The translations under genes and the position numbers were made by a program. Positions 43,225 to 51,596 of a DNA stretch of 64,000 bases are shown in pieces. The stretch's first letter is position 1, and each line of letters starts with the position of its first letter. This DNA is from VAXT01 sp963827725 (GTDB taxonomy: Bacteria; Actinomycetota; Thermoleophilia; Gaiellales; Gaiellaceae): contig CAWHBM010000001.1 in assembly GCA_963827725.1 (NCBI GenBank), positions 1,054,001 through 1,118,000 of the forward strand. Reading direction: 5' to 3'. A model generated the notes under the pieces. It did no database searches. It saw only the letters and a list, made by a program, of their open reading frames with translations, and had not been told where the DNA came from.

Positions 43225-43273
43225 GAATCGCGCTGAAAGTGTGAATTTGCGGGGCGCTTGTAGCCTTTCCGTT

Positions 43274-43879
43274 GTGTTCACCGGCATCGTTCGCGAACGG
43301 GGGCGCGTTGCCGCCGTCGAGGGCGGCGACGACGCTCGGCACCTCCGGATCGAGGCGCCCGGCACGTCGGCGCGCCTCGGGATCGGCGACTCGGTCTCGA
43401 TCGACGGCTGCTGCCTGACCGCGACCGCGGTCTCCGACGGCGGCTTCTCGGTGACGGCCGTGCCGGAGTCGCTCAGCCGTACGACGCTCGGCCGGCTCGA
43501 GCCCGGCGACGAGGTCAACCTCGAGACTGCGACCCGTGCAGGCGAGCCACTCGGCGGCCACTACGTCCAGGGCCACGTCGACGGAGTCGGCCGCGTCGCG
43601 TCTGTCGAGCCCGAGCAGGAGGGCGCCCGGATGTGGGTCGAGGCGGCGCCCGAGCTCCTCCGCTACTGCGTCGAGAAAGGCTCGATTGCAGTCGGCGGCG
43701 TGTCGCTCACGATCTCCGCGCTACGTGACGGCGCACTCGAGGTCGCCCTGGTCCCGCACACGCTCGCAGAGACCACCTTCGGCGGCCTCGAGGCAGGCGA
43801 CGACGTCAATCTGGAAGTCGACGTGCTGGCCAAGTACGTCGAGAAGCTCATCCGCCCGGATACGATTTCCGGCAGATGA
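43274..43879 (+). CDS. ribE: Riboflavin synthase alpha chain
   Basis: 201 residues. The two-fold repeat is clear: FTGIVRERGRVAAVEGGDDA with SIDGCCLTATAVSDGGFSVT, then LGGHYVQGHVDGVGRVASVE with GSIAVGGVSLTISALRDGAL. GTG 43274 follows TAGCCT by 7 bases. The enzyme dismutates two lumazines to riboflavin. It heads the tight run ribE-ribBA-ribH. Confidence 0.94.
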   Translation: MFTGIVRERGRVAAVEGGDDARHLRIEAPGTSARLGIGDSVSIDGCCLTATAVSDGGFSVTAVPESLSRTTLGRLEPGDEVNLETATRAGEPLGGHYVQGHVDGVGRVASVEPEQEGARMWVEAAPELLRYCVEKGSIAVGGVSLTISALRDGALEVALVPHTLAETTFGGLEAGDDVNLEVDVLAKYVEKLIRPDTISGR

Positions 43880-45138
43880 CCCAGACGGTGCCCGAGAAAG
43901 CGACTTCCTTTGCCACGATCGAAGAGGCGATCGAGGACATTCGGCAGGGCAAGTTCGTCGTCGTCGTCGACGCGGCCGACCGCGAGAACGAGGGCGACCT
44001 GACGATCGCGGCCCAGTTCGCCACTCCCGAGGCGATCAATTTCATGGCGATGCACGCGCGCGGGCTCATCTGCCTCTGCCTCACGGAGGACCGCTGCGAC
44101 GAGCTCGGGCTCCGTCAGATGGCCGAGAACAACGAAGCGCCGCTGCAGACGGCCTTCACGGTCTCGATCGAAGCCCGCGAGGGCGTCACCACCGGAATCT
44201 CAGCGCAAGACCGCGCGGTCACGATTCAGGTCGCGATCGACCCGACGAAAGGCCCGTACGACGTGATCCAGCCCGGGCATGTCTTCCCGCTGCGAGCGCG
44301 CGACGGAGGCGTGCTCGTTCGCGCCGGCCAAACGGAAGCTGCTGTCGATCTCGCCCGGCTGGCCGGCGTGAACCCGGCCGGAGTCGTCTGCGAGGTGATG
44401 AAGGAAGACGGGACGATGGCTCGCGTTCCCGATCTCGTCGAGTACTGCGATCAACACGGGATCAAGCTCGTCACCGTCGCCGACCTGATCGAGTACCGGC
44501 GCCGCACGGAGAAGCTGGTGGAGCGCACGGCGGAGGTACGGCTGCCGACCGCCCACGGCGAGTTCACGGCGGTCGCGTTCCGGGAGAAGCTGACGGGCAA
44601 GCACCACGTCGCGCTCGTCCGCGGCGATGTCGAAGGTGCCGAGAACGTGCTCGTCCGCGTGCACTCGGAGTGCCTGACGGGAGACGTCTTCCACTCGCTG
44701 CGCTGTGACTGCGGCGAGCAGCTCGAGCAGGCGCTCTCGCGCCTCGCTGCCGAGGACTGCGGCGTCCTGCTCTACATGACCCAGGAAGGGCGCGGAATCG
44801 GCCTGCTGAACAAGCTCAAGGCCTACGAGCTGCAGGAGGAGGGCCTGGACACGGTCGAGGCGAACCTCGAGCTCGGGCTCGCGGCCGACGCGCGCGAGTA
44901 CGGGATCGGCAACCAGATCCTCTCCGACCTCGGGCTGACGACGATCCGGATCCTCACGAACAACCCGAAGAAGCTGACCGGAATCGAGGGCTTCGGGCTC
45001 ACCGTCGTCGAGCAAGTGCCGATCGAGACCGAGCCGACCGACGAGAACCGCCGCTATCTCGAGACGAAGCGTGAGAAGCTAGGTCACCGGCTGCACCATC
45101 AGGATCTCCGCTTCGAAGCCGAGCCGGCCGACGAATGA
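43876..45138 (+). CDS. ribBA: Bifunctional DHBP synthase/GTP cyclohydrolase II
   Basis: 420 residues. RibB half: VVVVDAADRENEGDLTIAAQ and AREGVTTGISAQDRAVTI, then QPGHVFPLRARDGGVLVRAG. RibA half: VHSECLTGDVFHSLRCDCG with three zinc-binding Cys, then YMTQEGRGIGLLNKLKAYEL and LTNNPKKLTGIEGFGL. Both active sites look intact. It makes dihydroxybutanone phosphate and opens GTP. It overlaps ribE and ribH by 4 bases each. Confidence 0.95.
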   Translation: MTQTVPEKATSFATIEEAIEDIRQGKFVVVVDAADRENEGDLTIAAQFATPEAINFMAMHARGLICLCLTEDRCDELGLRQMAENNEAPLQTAFTVSIEAREGVTTGISAQDRAVTIQVAIDPTKGPYDVIQPGHVFPLRARDGGVLVRAGQTEAAVDLARLAGVNPAGVVCEVMKEDGTMARVPDLVEYCDQHGIKLVTVADLIEYRRRTEKLVERTAEVRLPTAHGEFTAVAFREKLTGKHHVALVRGDVEGAENVLVRVHSECLTGDVFHSLRCDCGEQLEQALSRLAAEDCGVLLYMTQEGRGIGLLNKLKAYELQEEGLDTVEANLELGLAADAREYGIGNQILSDLGLTTIRILTNNPKKLTGIEGFGLTVVEQVPIETEPTDENRRYLETKREKLGHRLHHQDLRFEAEPADE

Positions 45139-45797
45139 GCGATCGCATCGACGAAATCGAGACTCGCCTCGGCGAGATCGGGCGCCAGGAGGCGCCGCCC
45201 GAAGCTCCCGTAACGCCTGAACCTGAACCGGCAGTCGACGGCGAGGCTCCCGCTCTGAGGCCCCCCGAGCCTCCGCCGGAGGCTGCCGCCGAGCACGCCG
45301 AGGGCGAGCTTCGCATCCCGGACGGCTATGGCGTTCTCGCGGGAGGCCCCGACGGGCGCAGAGCGGTCGGGATCGTCGTCAGCCGCTACAACGGTGACAT
45401 CACGAATCGCCTGCTCGAGCGCGCCCTCGCCGAGCTCGAGGAGGTCGGCGTGCCGCGCGAAGCGATCCTGGTGATGCCGGTTCCCGGCGCCTTCGAGCTT
45501 CCACTGGCGACGATGGCTCTTGCAAAGACCCGCCGCTATGCGTGCATCGTCGCGCTCGGCTGCGTGATCCGCGGCGAGACGCCGCACTTCGACGTGATCG
45601 TCGGGGAGGCCGCGAGCGGCCTGCAGCTCGCGGCGATCGAGACGGGAGTGCCGGTCGCGTTCGGAGTCCTCACGGTCGAGAACCGCGAGCAGGCCGAGGA
45701 ACGGATCGACCGTGCCGCCGACGCCGTGCGAAGCGCCCTCGAGATGGCCGACGTCTTTTCTCAGCTTCGGGCCCAAGCGGCCGGACCCCTGCGCTAG
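45135..45797 (+). CDS. ribH: Lumazine synthase with acidic N-terminal extension
   Basis: 220 residues. The catalytic domain (about 80-220) has VGIVVSRYNGDITNRLLERA, VMPVPGAFELPLATMALAKT and GCVIRGETPHFDVIVGEAAS, all canonical. About 65 residues precede it, rich in Pro, Glu and Ala (EAPPEAPVTPEPEPAVDGEA), a tail unlike ordinary RibH of about 155 residues. The tail could line the inside or outside of the icosahedral capsid this enzyme usually forms; that is speculation. Confidence 0.92.
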   Translation: MSDRIDEIETRLGEIGRQEAPPEAPVTPEPEPAVDGEAPALRPPEPPPEAAAEHAEGELRIPDGYGVLAGGPDGRRAVGIVVSRYNGDITNRLLERALAELEEVGVPREAILVMPVPGAFELPLATMALAKTRRYACIVALGCVIRGETPHFDVIVGEAASGLQLAAIETGVPVAFGVLTVENREQAEERIDRAADAVRSALEMADVFSQLRAQAAGPLR

Positions 45798-45813
45798 CTA
45801 GACTGCCGCCCCT

Positions 45814-46005
45814 ATGGCCAAGATCTGCGCCGTCTGCGGGAAGAAGCCGTCCTTCGGGAACAACCGGAGCCACTCGATGGTGGCGACGAAGCGACGCTTC
45901 GATCCGAACCTCCAGCGCGTCCGCGTGCTGCTCGACGGCCGCGCGCAGCGCGCTTACGTCTGCACCCGGTGCTTGAAGGCCGGGAAAGTCGAAAAAGCAC
46001 TCTGA
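45814..46005 (+). CDS. rpmB: 50S ribosomal protein L28
   Basis: 63 residues: AKICAVCGKKPSFGNNRSHS and TKRRFDPNLQRVRVLLDG then VCTRCLKAGKVEKAL. Four Cys form the zinc-binding (C+) version. TAGACT lies 9 bases before the ATG, a textbook leaderless gene. It precedes the DAK2 gene, a common neighbourhood (rpmB-fakA) in Gram-positive bacteria. Confidence 0.96.
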   Translation: MAKICAVCGKKPSFGNNRSHSMVATKRRFDPNLQRVRVLLDGRAQRAYVCTRCLKAGKVEKAL

Positions 46006-46041
46006 ATCGCCTAAGGCGTCGCTTGCGATGCCGACCATGGA

Positions 46042-46068
46042 GGACGTACGCGCTTTGCGCGTGCGTCC
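46042..46068. terminator. Hairpin after rpmB
   Basis: GGACGTACGCGC (46042-46053) pairs with GCGCGTGCGTCC (46057-46068) around TTT, with one G-T wobble; GTCTTGT follows. It probably terminates rpmB transcripts; the downstream TATAAG then acts as the -10 box of the next gene. Confidence 0.65.
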
Positions 46069-46086
46069 GTCTTGTATAAGGGGCTG

Positions 46087-47674
46087 GTGAGCGAGCGCGA
46101 CTCGGTCCTCGAGCTCGTCCGTGCGGCTGAGACTGCGCTCGATCGCAACCGCGCCCGCCTGGACGACCTCAACGTCTTCCCGGTCCCCGACGGAGACACG
46201 GGGACGAACATGCTCCTGACCGTTCGGGCCGTCACCGAGACCTTGCAACAGTCTGTTGCAAAGTCCGATCGGGGCGGTCTGGCCGAGGAGGTGGCTCACG
46301 CGGCGCTGCTCGGTGCTCGCGGGAACTCCGGCGTGATCCTGTCGCAGATCGTGCGAGGAGCGTCCGAGGCGCTGGCCGACGCCGAGCAGATCGACGCCGC
46401 AACGGTTGCGAAGGCCCTCCGTCGGGCATCTGACGAGGCCTACGCCGCGGTGCAGAAGCCCGTCGAGGGCACGATCCTGACCGTGATTCGTGCGCTCGCA
46501 GACCAGGCGGAAGTCCATACGGACATGGAGCTCCCTGCCCTCTTTGCGGAGCTCGTTCGGCGCGGCGACGAGGCCGTCGAGCAGACACGCGACCAACTCG
46601 AGGTCCTGCGCCAGGCCGGGGTCGTCGACTCCGGGGCGGCGGGGCTCGTCGAGATCGTGCGCGGGATCGCAGCCCACCTCGCCGGCGAGCCGCTGCCGGA
46701 AGTGGTCGAGATCGAGCGAATCGCCGCGAACGCCGTCCACCAGGAGGCATCCCGTTACCGCTACTGCGCAGTCTTCGTCGTCGAGGGCGAGGACCTGGAC
46801 GCGTCTGCGCTCGAGCGAGAGCTGGAGCCGCTCGGGAGACTCGCTCCTCGTCGTCGGCGATGCACAGGCGCTGAAAGCTCACGTGCACACCGACGACCCG
46901 GGCGCCGCGCTGCGGGCCGGGACCGCGCTCGGAGTGATCGAGCGCGTCGAGATCGGGAACATGCACGTCCAGTCCGCCCAACGCGAGGGACGGCTCGCGA
47001 CCCAAGCCGGCGCGGACGAAGAGCGGAAGACCGCCGTCGTGGCCGTCGTCGCGGGTGATGGCAACCGGCGCCTGTTCGAGAGCATGGGCGCCACAGGGAT
47101 CGTCGACGGCGGCGAGACGATGAACCCGTCTACCGAAGATCTCGTCGAGGCGATCGAGAGGACACGGGCGGGCGAAGCGGTTGTGCTGGCGAACAACGAC
47201 AACGTCGTCCTCGCCGCACGACAGGCGGCCCGCCTGGCCGGGATCCCAGTTCACGTCGTTCCTTCGAGCTCGATGCAGGCAGGGCTCGCCGCCATGCTCG
47301 CGTACGACCCGTCGGCCGATGCCGAGACGAATGCGGCTGCGATGGAAGACGCAGCGGCCGCCGTCGCGACCGGAGCTGTCACGGTCGCCTCCCGGGCCGT
47401 CTCGGTCGACGGGATGCAGGTCGAGCGCGGCGCGTATCTCGGCCTCGCCGACGGCGAGCCAATAGCCGGAGGGACGAGCTTCGACACGGTCGCGGACTCC
47501 GTCGTCGAGCGCCTGCTCGGCGAGCCTCGCGATGTCCTGACGTTCATCACCGGCAAAGAGGAGCCGGAGCTGGGGCCGCTCCTCGCTCGGGTCGCCGAGC
47601 GTCACCCGGAGGTCGAGCTCGAGGTTCATCCCGGCGGCCAGCCTCACTACCCGCTGCTGATCGCGGCCGAGTAG
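46087..47674 (+). CDS. DAK2-domain protein, fatty-acid kinase FakA-like (one frame break)
   Basis: About 529 residues after removing one A near 46837. The N-terminal DAK2 domain has LNVFPVPDGDTGTNMLLTVR and ALLGARGNSGVILSQIVRGA, nucleotide-binding motifs, followed by VVDSGAAGLVEIVRGIAAHL. The C-terminal half (VVVLANNDNVVLAARQAARL, VTFITGKEEPELGPLLARV-like) is the YloV/FakA family tail. GTG 46087 follows TATAAG by 6 bases. With DegV encoded two genes later, the pair resembles FakA-FakB, which phosphorylates exogenous fatty acids for phospholipid synthesis. Confidence 0.85.
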
Positions 47675-47682
47675 ACGGTTAG

Positions 47683-48063
47683 GTGTCCGAGCCTGTCCGC
47701 GTCGCGCTGGTCGAGGACAACGAGGTCTTTCGCGAGGCGCTCGAGCTGCTCCTCGGCCTTCGTTCGGACATCGTCGTCGTCGCGTCCGTCGAGGACGGCA
47801 CGAAGGTCGTCGAGCTGTGCCACGAGTTCTCACCCGACGTCGTCGTGATGGACTATCGGCTGCCTGCGCTGGACGGTGTCCAGGCGACGAGTGTGCTTCG
47901 CGAGGCGTGTCCAGAGGTTGCCGTCATCTGCCTCACAGCCTCGGCGAACCTGCGGGAGATCGACGCGCTCTTCGCAGCCGGCGCGGTTGCGTGCCTGTCG
48001 AAGGAAGAGCCCCTAGACGAGATCGTCGCGGCCATCCAGCGAGCCGCCGGACGTACCGGGTAA
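47683..48063 (+). CDS. Stand-alone response regulator receiver
   Basis: 126 residues, receiver domain only: VRVALVEDNEVFREALELLL with the acidic pair, DVVVMDYRLPALDGVQATSV with the phosphorylated Asp, and VICLTASANLREIDALFAAG with the Thr/Ser switch and LSKEEPLD with the conserved Lys. No output domain follows. GTG 47683 lies 8 bases after the DAK2 stop and the stop overlaps degV by one base, so it is sandwiched in a putative fakA-RR-fakB operon. No histidine kinase gene is nearby. Confidence 0.85.
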   Translation: MSEPVRVALVEDNEVFREALELLLGLRSDIVVVASVEDGTKVVELCHEFSPDVVVMDYRLPALDGVQATSVLREACPEVAVICLTASANLREIDALFAAGAVACLSKEEPLDEIVAAIQRAAGRTG

Positions 48064-48926
48064 TGCAGCTCACTGCCGAGAACACCGCGATCGTGCTCGA
48101 CTCGACGGCCGACTTCCCCGAGGCTCCGTCGCGCTTCCCGAACTGGCGCATCGTCCCGCTGTACGTCCGATTCGGTGCCGAGAGCTACCGCGACTACGTG
48201 GACATCGCCCCGGCCGAGTTCTACACACGGCTGCGGTCTGCCGAGGAGCTACCGACCACCTCGCAGCCGACCCCGGCGGACTTCCTCGTGGCCTACGAGG
48301 AGCTCGCCGGCTACGAGCGCGTCCTCTCGCTTCACCTCTCCGCGAAGCTGTCGGGAACCTTCGCCAGCGCGAACAGTGCCGCCGCGGACGTGGGCAAGGG
48401 CGTCCGGGTGATCGACACCGGCACGGCTTCGGCGGGGATCTCGATGCTTGCGCTGGCGATCCAGCGGCGGCTCGAGCGAGGGACGACCGACGGGGAGGTG
48501 GACGAGCTCGTCGCCCGGTTCAAGCGCGAGTCAGGGCTCATCTTCACGCTCGACACGCTCGAGTACCTGGCGAAAGGCGGGCGGATCGGCCGCGCTGCCG
48601 GCTGGGCAGGACAGCTCCTGCACATCAAGCCGATCCTCACGATCGCCGAGGGGGAGGTGCTCCCGCTCAAGCGTGTGCGCGGGAACCGCAAGGCGATCCA
48701 GGAGTTCGTGAGCGCGTTCGAAGCCGGAACTCGCGACGAGCCCGGCCTCCGCGTCGGGATTGCCCACGCGGATGCGCCCGAGCGAATGGAGGCGGTGAGG
48801 AAGCTGGTTTGCGACGTACGGCCCAAGGTGGAGATCGAGCTGACGACGATGCTCGGCCCGGTCGTCGGCACCCACGCAGGCCCGGGGACCGTCGGGCTCT
48901 TCTGGCTACACGACGAGGTCGTTTGA
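48063..48926 (+). CDS. DegV family fatty-acid-binding protein, FakB-like
   Basis: 287 residues. NTAIVLDSTADFPEAPSRFP and TTSQPTPADFLVAYEELAGY, then LHLSAKLSGTFASANSAAAD and EYLAKGGRIGRAAGWAGQLL, are the conserved DegV blocks that bind the acyl chain and carboxylate. Family members present fatty acids to FakA. The order with the DAK2 gene supports a FakAB function. Its 3' end overlaps the convergent phhB-like gene by 21 bases. Confidence 0.9.
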   Translation: MQLTAENTAIVLDSTADFPEAPSRFPNWRIVPLYVRFGAESYRDYVDIAPAEFYTRLRSAEELPTTSQPTPADFLVAYEELAGYERVLSLHLSAKLSGTFASANSAAADVGKGVRVIDTGTASAGISMLALAIQRRLERGTTDGEVDELVARFKRESGLIFTLDTLEYLAKGGRIGRAAGWAGQLLHIKPILTIAEGEVLPLKRVRGNRKAIQEFVSAFEAGTRDEPGLRVGIAHADAPERMEAVRKLVCDVRPKVEIELTTMLGPVVGTHAGPGTVGLFWLHDEVV

Positions 48927-49151
48927 CCGGGTGGCGAGCTCGTAGTCGCGGTCGGTGACCGCGTCCGCGACGTGCGTCCACCAGCGAAGCGTCACCTTGT
49001 TCCAGCGGATCTCGACGTCCGGATGGTGGTCCTCCGACTCGGCGAGCTCGCCGACACGGTTCACGAAGGCGAGCGCCTCGGCGAAGTCCGTGAATGAAAA
49101 CTCGCGCTCCAGGGCACCGTTCACGAGCGTGTAACCAGCGGGTAGCCGCAC
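48906..49151 (-). CDS. Pterin-4a-carbinolamine dehydratase
   Basis: 81 residues from GTG 49151. EREFSFTDFAEALAFVNRVG, then ESEDHHPDVEIRWNKVTLRW, then DRDYELATRSN, with the conserved HHP active-site motif. It dehydrates 4a-hydroxypterins in aromatic hydroxylase recycling or has a role as a small dimerisation cofactor; no hydroxylase gene is in the window. GATACT lies 7 bases upstream (leaderless). Confidence 0.85.
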   Translation of the reverse strand: MRLPAGYTLVNGALEREFSFTDFAEALAFVNRVGELAESEDHHPDVEIRWNKVTLRWWTHVADAVTDRDYELATRSNDLVV

Positions 49152-49171
49152 CGTGGCTAGTATCGCCCGCG

Positions 49172-49200
49172 TTGCAATCCAAATGGCTCGCTTTTAACGA
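49172..49200 (+). promoter_or_regulatory. Promoter of the first cupredoxin gene
   Basis: TTGCAA (49172-49177) and TAACGA (49195-49200) are 17 bases apart. The transcript keeps a leader of about 25 nt with the AAAGGAGG SD, unlike the leaderless genes nearby. Confidence 0.6.
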
Positions 49201-49230
49201 AAGCCCAGTAGGAACCACCAAAGGAGGACG

Positions 49231-49599
49231 ATGTTCCGCATTGCACTTCTCATCACCGGCCTCGTGGCAGCGATGGCTGTGACCGCTTCCTCGGTCAGCG
49301 CCGGCCCGACCGCAACGAGGCTGACCGGGGTCACCGGTCCCGGCTTCACGATCACGCTCAAGAAGGGCGGAGTGAAGGCCAGGACGCTGAAGGCGGGGCG
49401 GTACACGATCACCGTCACCGACAAGTCGAAGGAGCACAACTTCCGGCTGAAGGGCCCGGGCATGAACAGGCAGATCACGGGCCTTGCCTTCAAGGGCTCG
49501 AAGACGGTCACCGTGACGCTGAAGAAGGGGAAGACGTACACCTACGTGTGCGACCCACATGTCGGTCAGGGCATGAAGGGCAGTTTCCGAGTCACCTAG
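49231..49599 (+). CDS. Secreted small blue-copper-like (cupredoxin) protein, copy 1
   Basis: 122 residues. Signal peptide MFRIALLITGLVAAMAVTAS, then a beta-barrel with type 1 copper ligands visible as His in KEHNFRL and Cys/His/Met in YVCDPHVGQGMKG. AAAGGAGG lies 3 bases before the ATG. It is 60-65% identical by eye to the gene at 49746, its tandem copy. It probably carries electrons outside the cell; the partner is unknown. Confidence 0.82.
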   Translation: MFRIALLITGLVAAMAVTASSVSAGPTATRLTGVTGPGFTITLKKGGVKARTLKAGRYTITVTDKSKEHNFRLKGPGMNRQITGLAFKGSKTVTVTLKKGKTYTYVCDPHVGQGMKGSFRVT

Positions 49600-49602
49600 T
49601 TT

Positions 49603-49695
49603 TTCGATCCAGGGCGCCCGCAATCCGCCGTCGGGCGGGCGGGCGCCCAGCGCCAATACCTGGTCGGGCGCCTCCTTTCCTCCAGCAGTCCCCAA
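49603..49695 (-). pseudogene. Duplicated 3' fragment of the FAD oxidase gene
   Basis: On the minus strand this stretch encodes GARPPDGGLRAPWIEK after GGKEAPDQVLAL, matching the end of the oxidase at 50108-51229 (GLGARPPGGGLRAPWIEPS). Nucleotides match over about 90 bases. No start or upstream coding remains and the stop codon position is changed. It was carried along by the tandem duplication of the cupredoxin gene. Confidence 0.75.
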
Positions 49696-49745
49696 CCGAA
49701 TGGATGCGAGCGCGTCATAGCTCGGTAGGACCACAAAGGAGGACG

Positions 49746-50111
49746 ATGTCCCGCATTCCACTTCTCATCGTCGGTCTCGTCGCAGCCGTCGCCTTTGCTG
49801 CACCCTCGGCCGGCGTCAGCACGGCTCCGACGAAGCTGACCGGTGTCGTCGGCCCCGGCTACACGATCACGCTCAAGAAGCGCGGCGTGAAGGTCAGGAC
49901 GCTGAAGGCCGGCAGGTACACGATCACCGTGACCGACAAGTCCGCGGAGCACAACTTCCGGCTCAGGGGCCGGGGCGTGAACAAGCAGATCACGGGCATC
50001 CTCCAGAAGGGCACGAAGAGTTTCACCGTGACCTTCCGGAAGGGCCGCACGTACGCGTACGTGTGCGACCCACATGACACTCAGATGAAGGGCAGCTTCC
50101 GGGTCACCTAG
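49746..50111 (+). CDS. Secreted small blue-copper-like (cupredoxin) protein, copy 2
   Basis: 121 residues. Signal peptide MSRIPLLIVGLVAAVAFAAP; the core repeats TLKAGRYTITVTDKS, as in copy 1, and keeps the copper ligands His (AEHNFRL), Cys, His and Met (YVCDPHDTQMKG). SD AAAGGAGG is conserved with copy 1. It lies 515 bases downstream of copy 1 and its stop overlaps that of the convergent oxidase by 4 bases. Confidence 0.82.
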   Translation: MSRIPLLIVGLVAAVAFAAPSAGVSTAPTKLTGVVGPGYTITLKKRGVKVRTLKAGRYTITVTDKSAEHNFRLRGRGVNKQITGILQKGTKSFTVTFRKGRTYAYVCDPHDTQMKGSFRVT

Positions 50112-51229
50112 GAGGGTTCGATCCAGGGCGCTCGCAGCCCGCCTCCGGGCGGGCGGGCGCCCAGTCCGAACACCGGATCGGGCTTCTCCTTCTCCTCCAG
50201 GAGGCTCTGCACGTACTCGGCCAGCGCGGGCCCGTGCTTGAAGCCGTGGCCCGAGCCGCCGCCGAGGAGCCACACCCGCTCGTGCTCCGGATGAGGCGCG
50301 ACGAGGAAGTTCGTGTCTGAGGTGAGCGAGTAGGGGCACGAGCGGGTGCCGACGAGCGGCGCTCCGGCGAGCGCCGGGAAGCGGATGGCCAGGTAGTCGC
50401 GGGCCTCGCGTTCCTTCTCGTCCGACGGCACACGATCCTCGCTATCCGGGTCGAAGTCCGGCCCTTCGCTGTCGGGGCTCGCCTTGAAGCCGCGGCCGTC
50501 GAGCTCGCCGACGCCGTAGATGCCGCCGTCGAAGTCCACCCACGCAGGGACTTCAGGCGACTGCCATCCCGCGGGGGAGCCGAAGAAGTAGACGTCCTGG
50601 CGCGTCACGCGCAGGTCGACGACGCCGGGGAAGAGCCCCGCGAGCCAGGCGCCGCCCGCCCAGACGATTCGGTCGGCCTCGAGCCGCTCCGCGCCGACCG
50701 AGACCGTATCCCCCTCTGGGACGGCGGTTCCCGCGACGAAACGGGCGCCCCTCGCCACGGCCTGCTCGGAGATGACCCTGGTCGCATCGCGAGCACGAAG
50801 AACCCCGGCCTCGGGCTCGTAGAGGATCGAAGTGAGTCCCTGGCCGTCGAAGCTCGGGAAGAGCCGAGCCCCCTCGTCGGGCGACAGGCGCTCGACCGGA
50901 ACGCCCTCCTCTCGTAGGACACGTTCGCTCTCAGCGCCCCAGCCGTTCCGGCTGCTGAAGAACCAGGCGACGCCGCTTGGGACGAACAACTCGGCCCCGG
51001 AATCCCGCTCGAGCTCGCGCCAGAGCTCGAGCGCGCGGCGGGCGGAGCGCGTGTACCAGGCACCCGAGCCGTGGGCGGAGCGAATCAGCCGCGACTCGCC
51101 CCCAGACGCGGCGCGGACATGGCCGGGCGGGTACTGCTCGACAAGAGTGACCTCCCAGCCGCTCGAGACGAGCCGAAGGGCAAGCGAGCCGCCGAAGACG
51201 CCGGCCCCGACGACGATCGCGCTAGGCAT
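50108..51229 (-). CDS. FAD-dependent oxidoreductase, sarcosine/N-methyltryptophan oxidase-like (DAO family)
   Basis: 373 residues. N-terminal Rossmann motif SAIVVGAGVFGGSLALRLVS, then VEQYPPGHVRAASGGESRLI (MSOX-type SxGxSRxIR), and C-terminal LLGGGSGHGFKHGPALAEYV, where flavin is usually attached or bound. The SoxA/solA-type layout suggests oxidation of a secondary or tertiary amine, but the substrate is unknown. It is cotranscribed downstream of the JAMM and rhodanese-ThiF genes, overlapping the former by 8 bases, which may hint at a sulfur- or amine-related job. Confidence 0.82.
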   Translation of the reverse strand: MPSAIVVGAGVFGGSLALRLVSSGWEVTLVEQYPPGHVRAASGGESRLIRSAHGSGAWYTRSARRALELWRELERDSGAELFVPSGVAWFFSSRNGWGAESERVLREEGVPVERLSPDEGARLFPSFDGQGLTSILYEPEAGVLRARDATRVISEQAVARGARFVAGTAVPEGDTVSVGAERLEADRIVWAGGAWLAGLFPGVVDLRVTRQDVYFFGSPAGWQSPEVPAWVDFDGGIYGVGELDGRGFKASPDSEGPDFDPDSEDRVPSDEKEREARDYLAIRFPALAGAPLVGTRSCPYSLTSDTNFLVAPHPEHERVWLLGGGSGHGFKHGPALAEYVQSLLEEKEKPDPVFGLGARPPGGGLRAPWIEPS

Positions 51230-51596
51230 CGAGGGGCTCCTCGACAGCCCGCCCGTCTTCCAAGCGCCACGCCGCGAGCTCCCGCGTGTCCGTCCGCAGG
51301 ATCAGCCACGGGCGTGCAGCCCAGAGGCCGGCTCGCTCGAGATCTGCCCGAGAGGGCCTCGGTGGAGACGAAGGATGGGAGTGGAAGACGGCGAGCTCGT
51401 AACCCTCGTCTTCCAGAAACCAGACCTCGGGCTCGACCTCGATCCTGAACCGATAGGGCGAGGCCTCCGCGTTTCGCCCGCGCTCGTATCCGACCGCGCG
51501 GCCCTCGCGCAGCAGGACGAGACCACAGGCCTCGTTCGGGGCCTCCTCGGCCGCGTGGCGCTCCAGTTCGCGCCTGAGCTCAGCCGGAACGATCAC
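51222..51596 (-). CDS. JAMM/MPN+ (M67) metallopeptidase, Mec-like
   Basis: 124 residues. The JAMM motif is complete: Glu in NEACGLVLLREG, then HSHPSSPPRPSRAD (HxHxnSxxD). Small bacterial members cleave thiocarboxylate carrier conjugates; Mycobacterium Mec releases cysteine from CysO. Adjacent ThiF and rhodanese domains support a similar role. GTG 51596 overlaps the upstream gene by 17 bases. CysO and CysM are not in the window. Confidence 0.8.
   Translation of the reverse strand: MIVPAELRRELERHAAEEAPNEACGLVLLREGRAVGYERGRNAEASPYRFRIEVEPEVWFLEDEGYELAVFHSHPSSPPRPSRADLERAGLWAARPWLILRTDTRELAAWRLEDGRAVEEPLDA

Noticed and set aside
43147..43273. FMN riboswitch upstream of ribE
   Set aside because: The conserved FMN aptamer blocks are absent; only the CACGCGTG motif and a small GGGG/CCCC hairpin are present.
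50109..50120. TAGGAGGGTTCG near the oxidase 3' end matches the end of the MITE-like element at 58842
   Set aside because: Only 12 bases match, no second end is nearby, and the sequence is explained by the oxidase stop codon region; likely chance.
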